This document shows, piece after piece, positions 52,476 through 60,878 of a stretch of DNA of 64,000 nt. This DNA comes from Candidatus Saccharimonadota bacterium. Its GTDB lineage: Bacteria > Patescibacteriota > Saccharimonadia > Saccharimonadales > Saccharimonadaceae. The position numbers and the translations under genes are program-made. Below the pieces are notes generated by a model. The model was not told the DNA's origin, did no database searches, and saw nothing but the letters and a program-made list of their open reading frames with translations. The stretch is from the NCBI GenBank assembly GCA_946893605.1, contig OX335598.1:310001-374000 (forward strand). Direction: 5' to 3'. Each line of letters begins with the position of its first letter. The first letter of the stretch is position 1.

Positions 52476-52951
52476 TGAATCACGAATCTCATAATCATTG
52501 CAATACAAAAAACTCAACCAAACGTATGGCGCTAGCAGCAAGTTTGCACTGTCTGGCGGGATGTATGATCGGTGAGATGATCGGCGTGACCATCGGCACG
52601 CACGCTGGCTTTGCGCCACATACTACGGTCATTTTAGCATCAGTCTTAGCTTTCATTTCCGGCTACACCGCATCAATCATACCATTAGTACGCGCCAAAT
52701 TATCGCTCATAAAATCCTTAAAGTTAGTTTTCGCCGCCGACACATTATCCATACTGTCAATGACTGTCGTAGACAATATAATCATGTTAATCATTCCGGG
52801 CGCTATGGATAAGAACTTAGCTCATCCGATTTATTGGGTTAGTCGGCTAATTTGTATGTTCGCCGCGTTTGCCGTATCATATCCTGTCAATCTATATTTG
52901 TTACGTCGAGGCAAAGGTCACGCATTGACCCATCATTATCATCACATGTGA
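52475..52951 (+). CDS. DUF4396-like metal-associated membrane protein
   Basis: 158 residues starting at the last base of the csoR stop (TAATG). A His/Cys-rich N-terminus (MNHESHNHCN) precedes LHCLAGCMIGEMIGVTIG, matching my recollection of DUF4396. Four hydrophobic segments follow, and it ends in a His cluster (HALTHHYHHM). Predicted inner-membrane protein for copper or another metal; transport is an inference from csoR and the His-rich ends. Confidence 0.7.
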   Translation: MNHESHNHCNTKNSTKRMALAASLHCLAGCMIGEMIGVTIGTHAGFAPHTTVILASVLAFISGYTASIIPLVRAKLSLIKSLKLVFAADTLSILSMTVVDNIIMLIIPGAMDKNLAHPIYWVSRLICMFAAFAVSYPVNLYLLRRGKGHALTHHYHHM

Positions 52952-52996
52952 TTTGTTTGTTTTGATTTTCCCTATCATCTCGCTTATACTTAAATC

Positions 52997-54583
52997 ATGA
53001 AAACTTGGCAAGATGTCGCCTCTCTTTATCAAATTTATCCGCGCAGTTTTCTGGATACGAATGACGATGGAATTGGCGATTTGAACGGCATTACCGAGAA
53101 GCTGGATTATTTATCATGGCTGGGCGCCGATTCGATTTGGATTTCCCCATTCTTCGTGTCGCCGCTGACCGACTTTGGCTATGATATCGCAAATTATCGA
53201 GCAATTGATCCGACTTTCGGAAAAATGCACGATTTTCAGGCGCTTCTTAAAAAAGCCCATGATCTCGACATTAAAGTTATGATCGACCTCGTTCCCTGCC
53301 ACACCTCAGACCAACATCCGTGGTTTCAAGAATCCAGATCTTCGCGTGATAGCCCCAAGCGTGATTACTATGTTTGGCGCGACGGAAAAGATAATAGCAA
53401 GCCTAATAATTGGCGAAGTTTGTCTGGCGGCAGTTCATGGGAATTTGACGAGCTCACCGGGCAATTTTACCTGCATTCGTTCCTGAAAACGCAGCCAGAT
53501 CTAAATTGGGACAATCCCGCAGTGCGTGCTGAAATGAAAAACATAGTGCGATTTTGGTTTGATATGGGCGTTGATGGAATGCGCGTCGATGCAATTTGGG
53601 GAATCTCCAAAGACCCTGATCTTAAAGACGATTCTCCAAATCCTGATTTTTATGGCAATCCAAACGATTACGGAGCGTTTGTCCACGACCACTGTAAAAT
53701 GGGACCGCATTTTCAGGAATATTTGCAAGAATTGGCGTCAGTCTGCGACGAATATAATGACAAGCAAATGGTGTTTGAATTTTATCCCGACGATAAGCTG
53801 GGTGATATTTATCATCAATACAGCCAGGTCCTGACAGTTCACCCAAAAGCCTCGGCGTTTTTCATGGAATATCGCGATAACGAATGGCACGCTAAAAATA
53901 TCGAGAAAAAAATCGATAATTACCTACAATCAGCAAACTCAACCACGCCATTTTTCTGCATCGGAAATCATGACCAGCCGCGAGTTGCCTCCAGATTGGG
54001 CGAAGAACGCGCCCGCGCCCTCAGCTTCTTAAATCTCCTTACGCCAGGAATTAGCGTAGTATATTACGGCGACGAAATTGGCATGATGAATGGAGAATTG
54101 ACCGCTGATGACATTCAAGATAATTTTAGCCCAGCCAATTCTGTTGTTGATAGCCGAGACTTGGAACGCACGCCAATGCAATGGAATGATTCGCAATTTG
54201 CGGGCTTTTCAAGTGCAAAACCTTGGCTTCCTATTAATGATAATCACATGAAGATTAACGTTGATAGCGAAAAAATCACAAACAATTCCCTGCTTAATAT
54301 GCACCGAAAGCTGCTAAAATTGCGCCAAACTCTCCCGATTCTTAAAAATGGCGATTTGAACATCGTGCAAAACACTGGCAACGGATTTATTCTTGGGTTA
54401 AAAAGAGAGCTGGCTGGTCAACGTGCTTACATTTTCATCAATTTCGCAGACGAGAAACAAAGCTTTTCCATTCCAGAAAACGCCAAGATTATCACCTCGA
54501 CTCACTCTGTCAATTTAATTACCGTAGAAAATCTCCAAATGACAATTCCAGGATATTGCGGAGTTTTACTTATTGTCCAATAA
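52997..54583 (+). CDS. GH13 alpha-glucosidase/oligo-1,6-glucosidase type
   Basis: 528 residues. GH13 regions: DLVPCHTSDQHPWF, VDGMRVDAIWG (nucleophile Asp), MVFEFYPDD (acid/base Glu) and CIGNHDQPRVASRLG. The start VASLYQIYPRSFLDTNDDGIGDLNG is typical of oligo-1,6-glucosidases and related enzymes. No signal peptide, so it acts on internal or imported maltodextrin. The -10 TATACT (52985-52990) is 6 bp before the ATG, with TTGATT 17 bp above it. Confidence 0.88.
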   Translation: MKTWQDVASLYQIYPRSFLDTNDDGIGDLNGITEKLDYLSWLGADSIWISPFFVSPLTDFGYDIANYRAIDPTFGKMHDFQALLKKAHDLDIKVMIDLVPCHTSDQHPWFQESRSSRDSPKRDYYVWRDGKDNSKPNNWRSLSGGSSWEFDELTGQFYLHSFLKTQPDLNWDNPAVRAEMKNIVRFWFDMGVDGMRVDAIWGISKDPDLKDDSPNPDFYGNPNDYGAFVHDHCKMGPHFQEYLQELASVCDEYNDKQMVFEFYPDDKLGDIYHQYSQVLTVHPKASAFFMEYRDNEWHAKNIEKKIDNYLQSANSTTPFFCIGNHDQPRVASRLGEERARALSFLNLLTPGISVVYYGDEIGMMNGELTADDIQDNFSPANSVVDSRDLERTPMQWNDSQFAGFSSAKPWLPINDNHMKINVDSEKITNNSLLNMHRKLLKLRQTLPILKNGDLNIVQNTGNGFILGLKRELAGQRAYIFINFADEKQSFSIPENAKIITSTHSVNLITVENLQMTIPGYCGVLLIVQ

Positions 54584-54596
54584 TAAAAACGCTCAA

Positions 54597-54923
54597 CTAG
54601 AATAAGGTTCCAGCTTCAGTATCACACTCTTCTATGGGATAAACGCCCGCGCATCGAGCTGCCAGATCTGCCATTTTCTTTTTAGTTTTCTCATCGTCGG
54701 CAGCCTCGGTGAGGGCTTCCAAGTCTGAATAGTAATCATCAAGAACATCTGGATAGCTGTTTGGATAGCTGTTTTGGCTAGATTCTGTCGTATCGTTTTC
54801 TAACTCCTCGTCACTAACCTTGCTGACTTCCCCATAAGTGCCGAAGCCATCTAGCTTATTGTTCAATATTACTCGTTGCGAATTTGTGTTTGTTCCACTT
54901 GGCAAATAATCAATACACGGCAT
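54597..54923 (-). CDS. Small acidic protein of unknown function
   Basis: 108 residues, acidic, with Asn/Ser/Tyr-rich middle (SSQNSYPNSYPD) and four-residue repeats. Three cysteines, one near the start and two near the end. No family recognised. GAGGAGG lies upstream of the ATG and TATAAT (54963-54968) about 40 bp upstream. Confidence 0.6.
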   Translation of the reverse strand: MPCIDYLPSGTNTNSQRVILNNKLDGFGTYGEVSKVSDEELENDTTESSQNSYPNSYPDVLDDYYSDLEALTEAADDEKTKKKMADLAARCAGVYPIEECDTEAGTLF

Positions 54924-54969
54924 TTTCTACATTCCTCCTCTTTTTCACTTTATCTATAAATTATTATAC

Positions 54970-55361
54970 ACCGCCACCAGATATAGTGGTAGAGTTAACT
55001 TCACAACACTATCAAACAACAGAACCCTTCGCTCTACTCAATTAAACTATTGTTCGCTTAGCGACTGAGTTAGTGGGTGGCGGCTTTCTTAAAATTTATA
55101 GATACTCACGAGACGCACCCACCGACACAGCCGCTAATAGTTTATTGATGCCCTAATTGTTAAAGATCATTTTCTGACATATTTGCTTTGATTGTTCTAG
55201 CTAATCTCCGTCACTCCTATAATTCTCGCTATTGAGTCGGGTTGAGCTATATCTTTCAATGCAGCCAGTGTAGTTGTTCTGTCTACAAGAGGTCATCAAT
55301 TTCAGATTGCCAACCTCTTCAAACAGAAAAACCCGCTGGCTCTCTACTTCCAGCGGGTTTT
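54970..55361 (+). ncRNA. Gene-free stretch, candidate structured RNA
   Basis: No convincing reading frame in either strand. On the plus strand TTTTCA-17-TATACA could start RNA near 54970. CCGCCACC (54971-54978) can pair with GGTGGCGG near 55080, GTGGGTG with CACCCAC near 55120, and the stretch ends in a perfect 12-bp terminator (55328-55361). The ~390-nt size suits tmRNA or RNase P RNA, but I find neither the tmRNA 3' tRNA-like end nor the RNase P core, so identity is open. It could equally be decayed sequence. Confidence 0.3.
55328..55361 (+). terminator. 12-bp terminator hairpin
   Basis: AAAACCCGCTGG pairs exactly with CCAGCGGGTTTT around 10 nt. Works on both strands. Confidence 0.8.
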
Positions 55362-55370
55362 GCTACACAA

Positions 55371-55399
55371 CAAAAATCGTCCTGACAAACATCAGAACG
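55371..55399 (-). terminator. Terminator of rsmD
   Basis: CGTTCTGA/TCAGGACG on the minus strand (one G-U pair) followed by ATTTTTG, 24 bp after the stop. Confidence 0.75.
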
Positions 55400-55423
55400 A
55401 GATTACTAAGTCATAATGTATTT

Positions 55424-55966
55424 TTACAATCGTAGGAACTTGGTGAGGTGCGCCTCCCCATAACTACGACTGTCCACCACAACAGTTTTGTCTTGAACCG
55501 GCACCTCACCTATTCCTGGATGTGATAATATCATAGTTCCACCCGGTTTGAGTAGTCTCATTAGCCTAGAAACTGTGGAAAACTGTGGATTATGGTATGG
55601 CGGATCGGCAAAAATAACATCAAACTCCCCTGTTGAGCTCGCGCTTTCTAGCCAATTTACTATCGTTGTTTTTATTACAATAGATTTTTCTTCGACGCCC
55701 AAAATGCTTATGTTTTCAGCAATTACTCGCTGAGCGACTCGATCTCGCTCCACGAAAACCGCCGACTCTGCGCCGCGACTTAACGCCTCTAGCCCAACAG
55801 CACCAGATCCCGCAAAAGCATCCAAAACCCGCGCGCCACGTATTGATTCACCTAGCGAATTGAACATAGCCGAGCGTACTCGCTCGCCCATAGGATGTGT
55901 CGTTGAGCCGGGCGGAGTTTTTATGAATCGTCCGCCAAATTCGCCAGAGATAATCCTAACTCTCAC
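55424..55966 (-). CDS. rsmD: 16S rRNA m2G966 methyltransferase RsmD
   Basis: 180 residues from GTG 55966 (GAGG 8 nt upstream). RIISGEFGGRFIKTPPG, THPMGERVRSAMFNSLG, VLDAFAGSGAVGLEALSRGA and the catalytic FADPPY. It overlaps the preceding gene by 11 bp. Frame intact. Confidence 0.93.
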   Translation of the reverse strand: MRVRIISGEFGGRFIKTPPGSTTHPMGERVRSAMFNSLGESIRGARVLDAFAGSGAVGLEALSRGAESAVFVERDRVAQRVIAENISILGVEEKSIVIKTTIVNWLESASSTGEFDVIFADPPYHNPQFSTVSRLMRLLKPGGTMILSHPGIGEVPVQDKTVVVDSRSYGEAHLTKFLRL

Positions 55967-56780
55967 TTTTTTCTGCCTCAAGTTTCCAAATAGACGCCAG
56001 CCAACCCAACATCACCGACTTTATAATAATCGGCATCAGCTCGTGATTTGTCTGCCAAGCAAGATCCGTCGTCCAGCCGCTCTTGATAAAATTGTCATAC
56101 ATTTTCATCGATGCTACGGCGTGAACTTGGTCCAAATAATACTCACGATAGCCGTGATTTTTCACTTGCAATATATCATCGTCACTCGGAATTGCATCCT
56201 TAAAGCGCGGATATGCCACCACACTAGCCACGCCAGCCTCAAACGCCACGTGCGTCGTCATCATACCTTTGGCACCCCAGAATTTCCAGTTGTTCTTAAT
56301 CAACTCAATTCCATTTTCGCCCTTCATGAGATTTTTCTTCAAAATTGAGGTTCGCGTTTCCAAACCTTCGCCGCCACGAAGTTCCGCCATAGCTTGCTCC
56401 AGAGGAAAATGATGAGCTGGAGTCAAACCGTCGGTAATCGCGTGCGCCATCCACGCCGCCTCAAACGCCGCTCGCTCGGAATTATTTGTTCGTAGAGCCT
56501 CGACTAAATTGCCAATATGTCCGTCAATCATCTCCAAAAGTGCAGTGTCATTCGGATCGTCCGGATTTATAAAATGCCAAGGTTCGTCCACGGCTGGACT
56601 TTTTCGCTTGACGCCATCAGGACCATTCTTTCCCTCAAAATGAAGAATGTTTTTAATATCAGGAAAATCACACCAATCCGGAAGAATTGGTTTTATATTT
56701 CTCCTCGCGACTCGATCTATTTTTTGGTGGACGCCAATAAATCGACCAGAGCCATCCCTAATTGTTGTTCCTGCATACAT
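55956..56780 (-). CDS. Zinc-dependent phospholipase C/P1-nuclease-like protein
   Basis: 274 residues. His/Asp-rich motifs spaced as in the phospholipase C/S1-P1 family: HFEGKNGPD, DEPWHFINPDD and AAWMAHAITDGLTPAHH. No signal peptide is visible, so if it is an enzyme it may be cytosolic, which is unusual. Function is a guess from these motifs. It overlaps rsmD. Confidence 0.5.
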   Translation of the reverse strand: MYAGTTIRDGSGRFIGVHQKIDRVARRNIKPILPDWCDFPDIKNILHFEGKNGPDGVKRKSPAVDEPWHFINPDDPNDTALLEMIDGHIGNLVEALRTNNSERAAFEAAWMAHAITDGLTPAHHFPLEQAMAELRGGEGLETRTSILKKNLMKGENGIELIKNNWKFWGAKGMMTTHVAFEAGVASVVAYPRFKDAIPSDDDILQVKNHGYREYYLDQVHAVASMKMYDNFIKSGWTTDLAWQTNHELMPIIIKSVMLGWLASIWKLEAEKSES

Positions 56781-56833
56781 ATTATTCTAAACAAAGTTAA
56801 CGCTGATAGCGACCGACGGCGTGCGCCATTGGA

Positions 56834-58825
56834 TTAATAGCTGTAGCAAATCTGCCCCTCTTTGACAAAGCGTTCAGCTTCGACTTGAGCGCGAGCAATT
56901 AGCGCCGTATCCGCCAGCGAGGCAATTTTCAGGTTCAAATCCCCGTGTTGCATTTTACCGTAAATCTCGCCAGGTCCACGCAACTTCAAATCAACCTCCG
57001 CCAAATAAAACCCATCCTGCGATTTCTCAATTTCCCGAAGTCGTTGACTCGGCTTGTCGTGGCCACTCATCATCAAATGGCAAAAACTCTGATGTTTCCC
57101 GCGTCCAACTCGTCCGCGCAATTGATGCAATTGACTCAACCCAAAATTGTCCGCATTCTCAATCAGCATCACTGTCGCATTCGGCACATTCACACCAACC
57201 TCCACCACAGTCGTACTGACTAGCATATCCAGCTCGCCGTCCGCAAATTTCTGCATCACTTCAGCTTTTTCTTCGACAGGAAGCTTTCCGTGCAACAACC
57301 CAACTCGACGATGGCTGAAAATAGTCTTAGACAATTTATTATATTCCGCCTCCACCGATTTTTTATCATTATCTGGATTATCATCAATCAACGGACAAAT
57401 AACGTAAGCTTGACGACCTTTGGCTAGCTCATTTTCAATCGATTCATAAAGCTTCGGAGCTGATGCCGGCGACCAAATCTTAGTCTGAATCGGCTGACGA
57501 CCAGAAGGCAACTCATCCAGAATGGAAATGTCCAATTCTCCGTACAATGTCAGCGCCAGGCTGCGCGGAATTGGCGTGGCGGTCATGCTTAAAAGATGCG
57601 GCATAAAATCAGACTTTTCCAACAAAGCTTGTCGTTGCTTCACGCCGAATCGGTGCTGTTCGTCAATCACCGCAAACCCCAATCTGTGATACGCAACTTT
57701 CTCCTGAATTAGCGCGTGCGTGCCGACCACAACGTCAATATTGCCGCTAGCCAAATTGTCCAATAATTGATTGCGCGCCACACCTTTCACGTGACCCGTC
57801 AGAAGCGCAACAGACACACCAAATGGCGACAATAACTCGTCAAGCGTTTTTGCGTGTTGCTGCGCCAAAATCTCCGTCGGCGCCATAATTGCCGTTTGAA
57901 AACCAGCCTTCGCCACTTCCGCAGCCACCAATCCCGCAACGACAGTTTTTCCCGAGCCAACATCTCCTTGCAACAACCGATTCATCGGATGATCAGACTC
58001 CAGATCTTGCAGAATTTGCCACGCAGCTCGACGCTGAGCATTCGTCAAAGGAAACGGCAATTGATCAACAAAACTCTTCACGACCGATTTATTAAACGGA
58101 ATTTTCCAGCCCGTTAATCTGGTTTGTTCTTGCTTATTAAATTGTGCCGCCAATATCATTTCGAACAACTCCTCAAATGCCAGGCGCTCACGACCGCGGG
58201 AAATTTCCTCGTGAGTTTTTGGCGCGTGAAGAAATTTAACCGCCTCAGAACGACTGACTATTTTTTGGCGCTGAATAATGTTTTCCGGCAAAGTCTCGGG
58301 CAAAAAATCCATAATTGGACGAATATTTTTCATCAAATCTTGCACGGTTTTTGGGCGGAGATTTTTAATCGACTTATAAACTGGGTGAATTCCTGAATTA
58401 TTTTCCGCAGCAGTTTTGGCAACTTCTTTTGCTAACTCGACGGACGGATTGTTGATTTGATAGCGATTATATTGCATACCAAATTGACCAGAAAAAATAA
58501 ATTCTGCATCAGATTTTAATTGCGTTTCGCGGTAAGGCTGATTGAACCAAACTGCCTTAACCTTGCCCGATTTATCCGCCAAAACCGCGGTCGTGATTCT
58601 AAGCCCACGCCGAACAATACGCGTCGAAACCGACTCGCAGCGCGCCTTAACCGTAACTTTTCCCGGCTGAAGATCTGCGATATTAACCGCGGTTGAATAG
58701 TCGTCATATGCTCGCGGCAAAAAATTCAGGGCATCAGAAACCGTCGTAAGACCAGCCGCCGCTAGAACCTGAGTAGTTTTCGGTCCGACGCCCTTAATTT
58801 GCTCAAGAGGAGTTGTTAGTTTCAT
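56834..58825 (-). CDS. recG: ATP-dependent DNA helicase RecG
   Basis: 663 residues. An N-terminal wedge/OB domain begins IKGVGPKTTQVLAAAGL; helicase motifs: LLQGDVGSGKTVVAGLVA, MAPTEILAQQH, FAVIDEQHRFGVKQR, SMTATPIPRSLALTLYG and QLRGRVGRGKHQSFC. It remodels stalled forks. ATG directly follows the TAG of the HAD gene (TAGATG). Confidence 0.96.
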   Translation of the reverse strand: MKLTTPLEQIKGVGPKTTQVLAAAGLTTVSDALNFLPRAYDDYSTAVNIADLQPGKVTVKARCESVSTRIVRRGLRITTAVLADKSGKVKAVWFNQPYRETQLKSDAEFIFSGQFGMQYNRYQINNPSVELAKEVAKTAAENNSGIHPVYKSIKNLRPKTVQDLMKNIRPIMDFLPETLPENIIQRQKIVSRSEAVKFLHAPKTHEEISRGRERLAFEELFEMILAAQFNKQEQTRLTGWKIPFNKSVVKSFVDQLPFPLTNAQRRAAWQILQDLESDHPMNRLLQGDVGSGKTVVAGLVAAEVAKAGFQTAIMAPTEILAQQHAKTLDELLSPFGVSVALLTGHVKGVARNQLLDNLASGNIDVVVGTHALIQEKVAYHRLGFAVIDEQHRFGVKQRQALLEKSDFMPHLLSMTATPIPRSLALTLYGELDISILDELPSGRQPIQTKIWSPASAPKLYESIENELAKGRQAYVICPLIDDNPDNDKKSVEAEYNKLSKTIFSHRRVGLLHGKLPVEEKAEVMQKFADGELDMLVSTTVVEVGVNVPNATVMLIENADNFGLSQLHQLRGRVGRGKHQSFCHLMMSGHDKPSQRLREIEKSQDGFYLAEVDLKLRGPGEIYGKMQHGDLNLKIASLADTALIARAQVEAERFVKEGQICYSY

Positions 58826-59581
58826 CTACGAAACGGCGTTGATGCCTTCCAGAGCGTATGCCGTATCTTCCCAACCCCTCACACCGATTGAATCTACACC
58901 CATTTGCTTCACTGGAAAATCATTGCCACCTTCTTCAATTTTGTCACCAAAGAACAGCGCTTCTTCTTTCGACCAGCCGTTCAATTCGAGCAACCTGCCA
59001 ATTCCATAAGCTTTATCAATTCCCGGAAGTGTGATGTCGGTGCTGGTCGTTCCACCAATTCGCACCTCAAGCCCAGGCAATTTCTCCGCCACCTTGTCGC
59101 GATATATCGGACGGACATCCTTATATTTTTCAGCCCACGCATATTTATCTTCAGGTGTAGCCTGTTGACCCAAAGCCGACATAGTAATCTGACTATGTCG
59201 ATCTTCAATTATTTCACCCGCAGGATTTTCGCACCAAATGCCCATTTCCTTCGCAACTTCTTCCAATGCCGCAGTTATCTGAGTTTTTTGCTCATCAGAT
59301 AAATCGTTCGCATACTGAATTTTCCATTCATCATCAGCGGCGTCAAATCGATAATATCGAGTACCGCAAGTCGGCATCGCGTGGAACTTCTGAAGCAACT
59401 CTGGAGTAACGTTCAGCCTATCAATCACCTGCTTCTTTATCTGTTGAAACGTGCCGCCAGTAATCACGCAAACGTCATAGTTCTCAAGCAATCGGCTAAG
59501 AATTCCAGCCATACGGTCGCTAATTGGCGACTTTGTAATTGCTAATGTATCATCCAAATCAAAACCGATAATTTTCTTCAT
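58826..59581 (-). CDS. HAD-IIB phosphatase/phosphomannomutase-like protein
   Basis: 251 residues: GFDLDDTLAITKSPIS, CVITGGTFQQIKK, GGTTSTDITLPGIDKAYGI and FFGDKIEEGGNDFPV. The layout is that of eukaryotic-type phosphomannomutase (HAD-IIB). Substrate not certain. Its ATG overlaps the tyrS stop (TAATG). Confidence 0.8.
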   Translation of the reverse strand: MKKIIGFDLDDTLAITKSPISDRMAGILSRLLENYDVCVITGGTFQQIKKQVIDRLNVTPELLQKFHAMPTCGTRYYRFDAADDEWKIQYANDLSDEQKTQITAALEEVAKEMGIWCENPAGEIIEDRHSQITMSALGQQATPEDKYAWAEKYKDVRPIYRDKVAEKLPGLEVRIGGTTSTDITLPGIDKAYGIGRLLELNGWSKEEALFFGDKIEEGGNDFPVKQMGVDSIGVRGWEDTAYALEGINAVS

Positions 59582-60804
59582 TATTCGTTCTCCCCCATAA
59601 TTAATACGAACGTGTTTTTGCCCTTCTTTAATAGCGACGTGTCATTGACGACTTTATTTTCGGCAAGTTTTTCGCCGTTTAGGCTAATGGCGCCAGATTT
59701 TAACAATCGCTTTGCTTCACCGTTAGAGCCAACCGCCCCAGATTCTACCAACGCTCCAATCACATCAATTCCAGCATCAGCACAAGGAATTTCTTCAGCC
59801 AAAGCGCTCAAATCATCATCCGACAATTTCTTAAAATCGCCACCACCGAACAAAACCTCATTCACGCGCTCCACTGATTCGCGCCGATTAGCGCCATGGA
59901 CAATATCAGTAACTTCACGAGCCAAAACCTTCTGCGCCGAACGCGCACCAGGATTTACGGCATGATTTTCAGCAATAGCTTCAATGGTATCGCGATCTAG
60001 CGTAGTGTACATCTTCATGTAGTCGATTACACCGTCATCATCAACATTTAGCCAGAATTGATAAAACTTATATACGCTGGTTTTATTTTCATCAAGCCAA
60101 ATTGCACCGCCCTCAGACTTGCCAAACTTACGGCCAGTTGCTTTATTGATGACCAACGGCACTGAGTAAACGTGCGCTTCGCTGCCCTCTAGCTTGCGGA
60201 TAAGGCTAACGCCAGTCGTCGAGTTTCCCCATTGATCAGCGCCGCACACCTGTAGCGTAACACCGTGCTCTCGGAATAAGTGCAAGAAGTCATAGCCTTG
60301 CATTAATGAGTAGCTAAACTCAGCATAACTAATACCGCTGCCGCCCTCGCCGATGCGCGATTGGACAAACTCGCGATCAAGCAGCTGTGTCATTGACATA
60401 TATTTACCAACTTTATATAAGAAATCAATGTAGTTTATGTTACGAAACCAATCAGCGTTATTAACAAGATGAAAGTCACGCCCCTCAAAAACGCGCCTGT
60501 ACTGCGCCGAGATGCACTCCACATTATGCGCCACCGTATCAGCATTGCGAATTTCACGCTCGTCTTTCCTGCCATCCGGATCACCAATCATACCAGTAGC
60601 CCCGCCTACTAGCAGATAAGCTTCGTGACCGTATTCCATAAATAGCCGCACCATCATTGCTGCTGCTAAATTACCAATCTGCATGCTATCAGCGCTTGGG
60701 TCAACGCCAAAATAGAACTTGCGCGGCGTATCAACTTTGCTAATATCGTCGAATGTCATTTGATTGACAAATCCACGCCATTGTAATTCTTCTGATAATT
60801 TCAT
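59581..60804 (-). CDS. tyrS: Tyrosyl-tRNA synthetase with altered HIGH motif
   Basis: 407 residues. Class I fold: FGVDPSADSMQIGNLAAAMM, GGATGMIGDPDGRKDE, SYSLMQGYDFLHLF, VCGADQWGNSTTGV and KFGKSEGGAIWL (KMSKS loop). A C-terminal S4 domain (AKRLLKSGAISLNGEKL) follows. The HIGH site is QIGN, both histidines replaced. SD AAAAGGAG precedes the ATG. First gene of tyrS-HAD-recG. Confidence 0.95.
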   Translation of the reverse strand: MKLSEELQWRGFVNQMTFDDISKVDTPRKFYFGVDPSADSMQIGNLAAAMMVRLFMEYGHEAYLLVGGATGMIGDPDGRKDEREIRNADTVAHNVECISAQYRRVFEGRDFHLVNNADWFRNINYIDFLYKVGKYMSMTQLLDREFVQSRIGEGGSGISYAEFSYSLMQGYDFLHLFREHGVTLQVCGADQWGNSTTGVSLIRKLEGSEAHVYSVPLVINKATGRKFGKSEGGAIWLDENKTSVYKFYQFWLNVDDDGVIDYMKMYTTLDRDTIEAIAENHAVNPGARSAQKVLAREVTDIVHGANRRESVERVNEVLFGGGDFKKLSDDDLSALAEEIPCADAGIDVIGALVESGAVGSNGEAKRLLKSGAISLNGEKLAENKVVNDTSLLKKGKNTFVLIMGENE

Positions 60805-60844
60805 ATCACTCCTTTTCTATATAATTAGTATAGCAATTTTACAA

Positions 60845-60878
60845 TTGAAGCGAAACATATGCGTGATATAATAGAATT
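60845..60878 (+). promoter_or_regulatory. Leaderless promoter of the PBP gene
   Basis: TTGAAG (60845-60850), 16 bp, TGA-TATAAT (60867-60872), 6 bp to GTG 60879. Confidence 0.75.
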
